A DNA stretch of 6,060 nucleotides from the NCBI GenBank assembly GCA_023266075.1, contig JAHFRX010000096.1:1-6060 (forward strand), in the 5' to 3' direction. Both the position numbers and the translations under genes were made by a program. Source of the DNA: Legionellaceae bacterium. Its GTDB lineage: Bacteria; Pseudomonadota; Gammaproteobacteria; Legionellales; Legionellaceae. A model generated the notes under the pieces. The model ran no database searches. It was not told where the DNA came from and worked only from the letters and a program-made list of their open reading frames with translations. Below, piece by piece: positions 5,689-6,060 of the stretch (position 1 is the first letter of the stretch; each line of letters starts with the position of its first letter).

Positions 5689-5901
5689 TCATGATGTTGA
5701 AAGCGGGCAGCCTTCTTCATGACACATGCAAGGGCACATGCTCATATCATCGTCATCATAAAAAAGAAATGCCCCGCACCAGTCGCTTGTGCAGTATAAC
5801 TTGCAAATATCATCGCAAGAAGCCGCATGTAGTGTAAAATTCGCAAAAATGATTCCAACCATCATACTACCTATAATCAGTCGTCTAAGTTGTTTCATCA
5901 T
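5689..5901 (-). CDS. Small secreted cysteine-rich protein (8 mature cysteines)
   Basis: This is a 70-residue protein. The signal peptide has basic K3, R6 and R7, a hydrophobic core at about 9-24, and likely cleavage after H-A-A27. The mature peptide of about 43 residues has eight Cys (29, 33, 37, 42, 56, 58, 60, 65). The first four are spaced C-x3-C-x3-C-x4-C. The second group is C-x-C-x-C-x4-C after an acidic Y-D-D-D-D-M run, which could be disulfide-bonded or bind metal. A strong AGGAG lies 5-8 bases before two tandem ATGs (5901 and 5898), so the second may be used. C-T-S-D-W-C (37-42) matches C-K-S-D-W-C in the 139-residue protein at 1990-2409, which links the two. It converges on the beta-barrel gene with a 6-bp gap. 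Its function is unknown; toxin-like, adhesive or cargo roles are all guesses. Confidence 0.75.
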   Translation of the reverse strand: MMKQLRRLIIGSMMVGIIFANFTLHAASCDDICKLYCTSDWCGAFLFYDDDDMSMCPCMCHEEGCPLSTS

Positions 5902-5919
5902 TGATCTCCTCTTCTATAA

Positions 5920-5948
5920 GAGATAGAACATTTTTATATCATCGTCAA
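5920..5948 (-). promoter_or_regulatory. Possible promoter of the small cysteine-rich gene
   Basis: On the minus strand, TTGACG (5943-5948, five of six to consensus) is 17 bp from TATCTC (5920-5925, a poor -10). The leader would be only about 12 bases yet would include the AGGAG site. A hairpin TTCTAT/ATAGAA (5912-5917 and 5923-5928) overlaps it. Confidence 0.3.
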
Positions 5949-5986
5949 ATTAGAAGGGTCTATTAAGTGTGACCTGATGAGATCTA

Positions 5987-6013
5987 TTGGAGGAAACCAG
6001 CTTTGATTGTTAA
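5987..6013 (+). pseudogene. Duplicated 3' tail of the 112-aa gene
   Basis: The last eight codons and stop of the gene at 1379-1717 (L-E-E-T-S-F-D-C) are repeated here without the rest of the gene. In-frame TGA codons lie just upstream (5975-5980). This scar shows that the gene's 3' end once abutted the ribE end at this position. Confidence 0.8.
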
Positions 6014-6031
6014 ATCACGGCGCTGAAAGCG
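5987..6031 (+). repeat. 45-bp direct repeat, right copy (attR-like)
   Basis: Identical to 1691-1735, offset by 4296 bp. Beyond its right edge, the sequence remains alignable to the left copy after a 9-base insertion (6032-6040), with 17 of 20 bases matching. The repeat therefore sits inside a longer, diverged ribE homology. Confidence 0.9.
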
Positions 6032-6060
6032 CTTGCTCTCTTAATACGCGCTCTACTGTG
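6015..6060 (-). CDS. ribE: Riboflavin synthase alpha subunit, C-terminal end (gene continues past window)
   Basis: The minus strand reads T-V-E-R-V-L-R-E-Q-A-L-S-A-P and a stop. This fits the C-terminal helix of riboflavin synthase, which converts two 6,7-dimethyl-8-ribityllumazine molecules to riboflavin plus a pyrimidine in the cytoplasm as a homotrimer. E. coli has T-V-E-R-V-L at the same place. Only 14 codons are visible; the assignment is strengthened by the longer diverged remnant at 1719-1877, which adds the VNIE motif. This copy is presumably the functional gene, with its 3' end kept intact by the repeat. It carries three codons (R-E-Q) that the remnant lacks. Confidence 0.75.
   Translation of the reverse strand, partial: TVERVLREQALSAP

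Larger units (their letters stand above)
1736..5986. mobile_element. Putative genomic island inserted at the ribE 3' end
   Basis: The segment between the two 45-bp repeats interrupts what must have been adjacent convergent genes: the small gene on the left and ribE on the right. It holds five genes, all encoding exported products, plus a diverged ribE tail at its left end. No integrase, transposase or terminal inverted repeat is visible, so it may be a decayed integrative element, cargo mobilised by a helper, or DNA acquired by recombination. The boundaries are directly visible; the mechanism is inferred. Confidence 0.6.

Noticed and set aside
5664..5691. Inverted repeat TGAAGTC/GACTTCA between the convergent beta-barrel and cysteine-rich genes, as a bidirectional terminator
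   Set aside because: The arms are 7 bp with a 14-base loop and there is no T-run downstream on either strand. It may be chance.

Overview
The window looks like AT-rich chromosomal DNA of a gammaproteobacterium. A Legionellales-like host (Legionella/Coxiella/Berkiella group) is my best guess. That guess rests on low GC, on a gene 1 protein that resembles effector-type proteins (alpha/beta-hydrolase nucleophile elbow plus a C-terminal hydrophobic hairpin), and on a riboflavin synthase C-terminus of gammaproteobacterial type. It is an inference from reading the sequence, not a database match.

Backbone. At the left, a large gene (1-1308, plus strand, open to the window edge) encodes a serine-hydrolase-like protein with a membrane hairpin. 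A small hydrophilic gene follows (1379-1717). At the right edge, the last 14 codons of riboflavin synthase (ribE) run on the minus strand. In the ancestral arrangement, the small gene and ribE were probably convergent neighbours with stop codons one base apart.

Inserted island. A perfect 45-bp direct repeat (1691-1735 and 5987-6031) spans the joint 3' ends of these two convergent genes and brackets about 4.25 kb. Just inside the left copy lies a diverged 3' remnant of ribE (1719-1877). At the right copy only the last 8 codons and stop of the small gene are repeated. The simplest reading is a horizontally acquired segment that entered at the gene/ribE junction, either by site-specific integration or by recombination in the repeat. 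No recombinase gene is visible in it.

Island content. Five genes are present and every product carries an export signal. A minus-strand cluster encodes a lipoprotein with TPR repeats fused to a secretin channel domain (3043-4752), then a small exported protein 11 bp downstream (2504-3031), then a secreted protein with 18 mature cysteines (1990-2409) that has its own plausible promoter and ends at a clear rho-independent terminator. Diverging from the secretin is a predicted outer-membrane beta-barrel (4930-5682) with an in-frame run of eight G. Converging on that gene is a second secreted cysteine-rich mini-protein (5689-5901). The two cysteine-rich proteins share a C-x-S-D-W-C motif.

Working hypothesis: the island is a compact outer-membrane export or surface-display module. 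The orphan liposecretin would be the channel, and one or both disulfide-rich proteins its cargo. No ATPase, inner-membrane platform or pseudopilin gene lies in the window, so the function is unproven.
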